Source of the DNA: Psychroflexus montanilacus
GTDB taxonomy: Bacteria; Bacteroidota; Bacteroidia; Flavobacteriales; Flavobacteriaceae
Assembly: GCF_020164535.1 (NCBI RefSeq)
Contig: NZ_JAIQZC010000001.1
Span: 1 to 64,000 of the forward strand
Direction of reading: 5' to 3'
DNA: 64,000 bases
Both the position numbers and the translations under genes were made by a program. Positions 61,916-64,000 of the stretch are shown here, in pieces. How positions within the stretch are numbered: the stretch's first letter is position 1; the number at the start of each line of letters is the position of its first letter. The notes beneath the pieces were generated by a model. That model did no database searches and was not told where the DNA came from. It saw only the letters and a list, made by a program, of their open reading frames with translations.

Positions 61916-63868
61916 ATGAACAAAATTACTTTGCTGGCCTTTTTATTTTTAGGTCAGATTATTTTTTCGCAAGAGGTGATTATTAATGAATTATACTTCA
62001 GAAATCCAGGAGTAAATGATAAACAATTTATAGAATTAAAGACTGATGAACCAGAAGTCTCTTTGGATGGTTATGTTATGGTTCTTTTCAATGGATCTAA
62101 TTCAGGAGGAAATTCAAGTTATGATGTTTTAAGCTTGGATGGATTTGTGACAGATTTTAATGGACTTTTTGTCTTAGGTGGTCCAGAAATGACACCAAGT
62201 CCAAACGTGGTTATACCCACTAATTTTTTTCAGATAGGGAATGATGCTGTAGGCATTTATGAAGGAAGTGTAGATGATTTCCCTGATGGGACATTAGCCA
62301 CAACTACAAATTTGGTAGATGCTCTTGTCTATGGTCGGAATCCAGATAGTGATGGACAGGAACTTCCACAACTATTAGATTTTCAGCCAGGCATAATTAT
62401 TAATACAGACCAAGGTAAATCTATTCAAAGAAGTGTTGACAATCTAAATGAATGGTTTATTGCAGATCCAACCCCTCGACAACTCAATGACGGCTCTGGC
62501 ATTGTCCCTGTTTTTATTGATGTCCTTCCTAGCACAACTTTGGTAAATGAAGGTGAGAGTTTCAATGTTGATTTTGAATTGTCCTCACCCGTAACTGAAC
62601 CACTTACAATCAACTTTTCGTTGACTTCAAGTACTTTTGGAGAAGAAAATTATTCCGGATCAACATCGGTTACAATTGCAGAAGGCGACGTATTTGGAAG
62701 TACAACCATCACAATAATAGATGATGATATTGATGATGGGGATAAGTTTATCAACCTGGCTGTTCAGTCATTGGGGGATCCATACTTCTTAAACAGTAAT
62801 TTTATAGAAATCATTGTTGTTGATAATGATTTTAGCATTGCAGACTGGGGAGCTCCCACAGACCCTACTTATGAATTTGTTGAACCATCTGGGCCTGAAA
62901 ATTATTTTGAAACTTTAAACGGTAAGTCTGGTCAGGAATTAAGAGAAGCTATACAGGATGTTATCGCTGAAGAAGGTGTGGTAAAAATTCATACTTATGC
63001 AGACGTTATAGATATTCTAAAAGCGGCAGACCAAAATCCAAGTAATAGTAATCAGGTTTGGTTGCTTTATAGAGAACAGTCTAGTCCAAAGTACCTCTTT
63101 CAGCAAGGTTCTTCTGGAACTGGGTTCTGGAATAGAGAACATGTGTTTCCAAGATCTAGAGGTGATTTTTTTAGTATTGAAGAGGATGAAATCCCAACAG
63201 GCATTAACGAGTGGTGGGAAACCAATGCAGATTCACTGCGCCATGCAAATTCAGACGCTCATGGATTAAGAGCTACAGATGCCAACGAAAATAGCTCTAG
63301 AGGGAATCAGCATTTTGGTGAATATGTAGGTCCAAGCGGAACTCAGGGAAGTTTCAAAGGGGATGTAGCGAGAGCTCTATTTTACTTATCTGTACGATAT
63401 AATGATTTATCAGTCGTAGATGGATTTCCTGATATTAGTGGACAACTAGGAGATTTACAGACACTTTTACAATGGCATGAAGAAGATCCTGCCGATGATT
63501 TTGAAATGAATAGAAATAACGTGGTTTATACCTGGCAAAACAATAGAAATCCTTTTATAGATTATCCAGAATTGGTGGATTATGTCTGGGGTGATAAACA
63601 GGGTGAGGTCTGGAATCAATCTCTTTCTATTAATCAAAATGAATTTCAAGAGGTTTCCATTTATCCCAACCCGGCGACTGGCTATATTAAATTTAAGGGA
63701 ATCAGTCCCAACACAAACGTTGAACTCTATTCAATGACAGGCAAAAAAGTATTGGAAAGTAAAGTTCAAAAAGAAACCCAGTTGTCTTTAGACTTAAATG
63801 CTGGGGTGTATCTCGTGAGAATCATTAATGATTCTAAAGCAGTAACTAAAAAACTAATCATTAAGTAA
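61916..63868 (+). CDS. Secreted endonuclease I with lamin-tail-like, Calx-beta-like and T9SS domains
   Basis: Large extracellular nuclease, 650 aa. A signal peptide (residues 1-18) is followed by a lamin-tail-like domain (VIINELYFRNPG, about 20-180), a Calx-beta-like segment (VNEGESFNVDFELSS to TTITIIDDDIDDGDKFI, about 205-285), then the endonuclease I domain (about 310-570) with the active-site WNREHVFPRS and RHANSDAHGLRATDANEN, and a T9SS type A tail (VSIYPNPATGYIKF to the KKLIIK end). The enzyme would cut DNA outside the cell for nutrient use or biofilm release. A terminator follows at 63892. Confidence 0.92.
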   Translation: MNKITLLAFLFLGQIIFSQEVIINELYFRNPGVNDKQFIELKTDEPEVSLDGYVMVLFNGSNSGGNSSYDVLSLDGFVTDFNGLFVLGGPEMTPSPNVVIPTNFFQIGNDAVGIYEGSVDDFPDGTLATTTNLVDALVYGRNPDSDGQELPQLLDFQPGIIINTDQGKSIQRSVDNLNEWFIADPTPRQLNDGSGIVPVFIDVLPSTTLVNEGESFNVDFELSSPVTEPLTINFSLTSSTFGEENYSGSTSVTIAEGDVFGSTTITIIDDDIDDGDKFINLAVQSLGDPYFLNSNFIEIIVVDNDFSIADWGAPTDPTYEFVEPSGPENYFETLNGKSGQELREAIQDVIAEEGVVKIHTYADVIDILKAADQNPSNSNQVWLLYREQSSPKYLFQQGSSGTGFWNREHVFPRSRGDFFSIEEDEIPTGINEWWETNADSLRHANSDAHGLRATDANENSSRGNQHFGEYVGPSGTQGSFKGDVARALFYLSVRYNDLSVVDGFPDISGQLGDLQTLLQWHEEDPADDFEMNRNNVVYTWQNNRNPFIDYPELVDYVWGDKQGEVWNQSLSINQNEFQEVSIYPNPATGYIKFKGISPNTNVELYSMTGKKVLESKVQKETQLSLDLNAGVYLVRIINDSKAVTKKLIIK

Positions 63869-63891
63869 TAGAGTATTCTTAATTATTATTC

Positions 63892-63921
63892 AAAAGCCAT
63901 TCACACTTGAGTGGCTTTTTT
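63892..63921 (+). terminator. Terminator after the endonuclease gene
   Basis: 63892-63903 pairs with 63908-63919 (12 bp with one G-U, core AAAAGCCA/TGGCTTTT) around a 4-nt loop and is followed by a short T run. Confidence 0.75.
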
Positions 63922-63941
63922 AATTTTACTAAAACTTAAAA

Positions 63942-64000
63942 ATGAAAGCATCATATTTTAAACATACATTAAAATTTAAACGCCCAAGCGGAACTTCGAG
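63942..64000 (+). CDS. menC: o-Succinylbenzoate synthase MenC, 5' fragment
   Basis: Only the first 19 codons are in the window, starting at ATG 63942 and cut at the window end. They read MKASYFKHTLKFKRPSGTS, which I recognise as the usual N-terminus of flavobacterial MenC (enolase superfamily, menaquinone pathway). No internal check is possible, so the call rests on this short match. Confidence 0.6.
   Translation, partial: MKASYFKHTLKFKRPSGTS

Overview
The window is AT-rich bacterial chromosomal DNA from a member of the Bacteroidota, almost certainly a marine-type Flavobacteriaceae species. The evidence is: type IX secretion (T9SS type A) C-terminal sorting tails on two secreted proteins; many promoter -7 boxes of the form TAnnTTTG; few Shine-Dalgarno-like leaders and frequent TTG starts; a bacillithiol synthase (bshA); Bacteroidota-type TamB, LptD and MlaD envelope proteins; and several families restricted to this phylum (DUF4159, DUF4294, THUMP-like methyltransferase, CAL67264-like small membrane protein). 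The genus cannot be fixed from sequence alone. No prophage, insertion sequence, CRISPR array or tRNA was seen. The window opens with the 5S rRNA end of an rRNA operon and closes inside a menC-like gene.

Layout. 0-5 kb: 5S rRNA, then a six-gene minus-strand operon, tsaD-PPIase-rsmE-DUF4159-trmH-THUMP-like methyltransferase, mostly RNA modification. 5-16.5 kb: envelope biogenesis, with tamB (+), the minus operon lptD-ridA-sodium/solute symporter, then an N-acetylmuramoyl-L-alanine amidase and an MCE/MlaD protein. 16.5-23.7 kb: a membrane Fe-S protein and its CCG-domain partner with a HAD-like gene between them, a GH3/serine-hydrolase fusion and bshA. 23.7-28.8 kb: a stress block on the minus strand (small PRPP-synthetase-like protein, two Dps paralogues, MscS channel, small membrane protein, ClpC). 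29-33 kb: gyrA, a TPR protein, hpf. 33.5-45 kb: mixed metabolism (FAD/Fe-S oxidoreductase, LpxH-like phosphatase, aroC, dicarboxylate symporter, M42 peptidase, ammonium transporter with P-II). 45-51 kb: thioesterase, rmuC, peptide-binding lipoprotein, mtaB, peroxiredoxin. 51-56.4 kb: a phosphorelay locus made of a sigma-54 activator, a receiver-only regulator and a hybrid kinase with HPt. 56.4-59.8 kb: a translationally coupled operon RimK-like ATP-grasp ligase / GCS2-type ligase / N-formylglutamate-amidohydrolase-like enzyme. 59.9-64 kb: a 58-residue membrane protein, ettA, a secreted endonuclease and the start of menC.

The most promising little-characterised system is the three-gene ligase/hydrolase operon at 56.4-59.8 kb, which looks like a pathway for making and trimming a glutamate-containing amide or peptide. 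Other non-coding signals worth attention are a REP/MITE-like palindrome sitting inside a terminator stem (51.24-51.35 kb), a 19-bp tandem duplication carrying the -7 promoter box of aroC (38.28-38.31 kb), and a 26-bp perfect stem-loop just upstream of glnK-amt (45.3 kb).

No gene-free stretch exceeds 300 bases. The longest are 33235-33517, 53280-53543, 38098-38324, 28827-29046 and 45243-45459; what they hold is listed under promoters, hairpins and repeats. Start sites were chosen by eye from start codon, signal-peptide shape, operon spacing and -7 box position.
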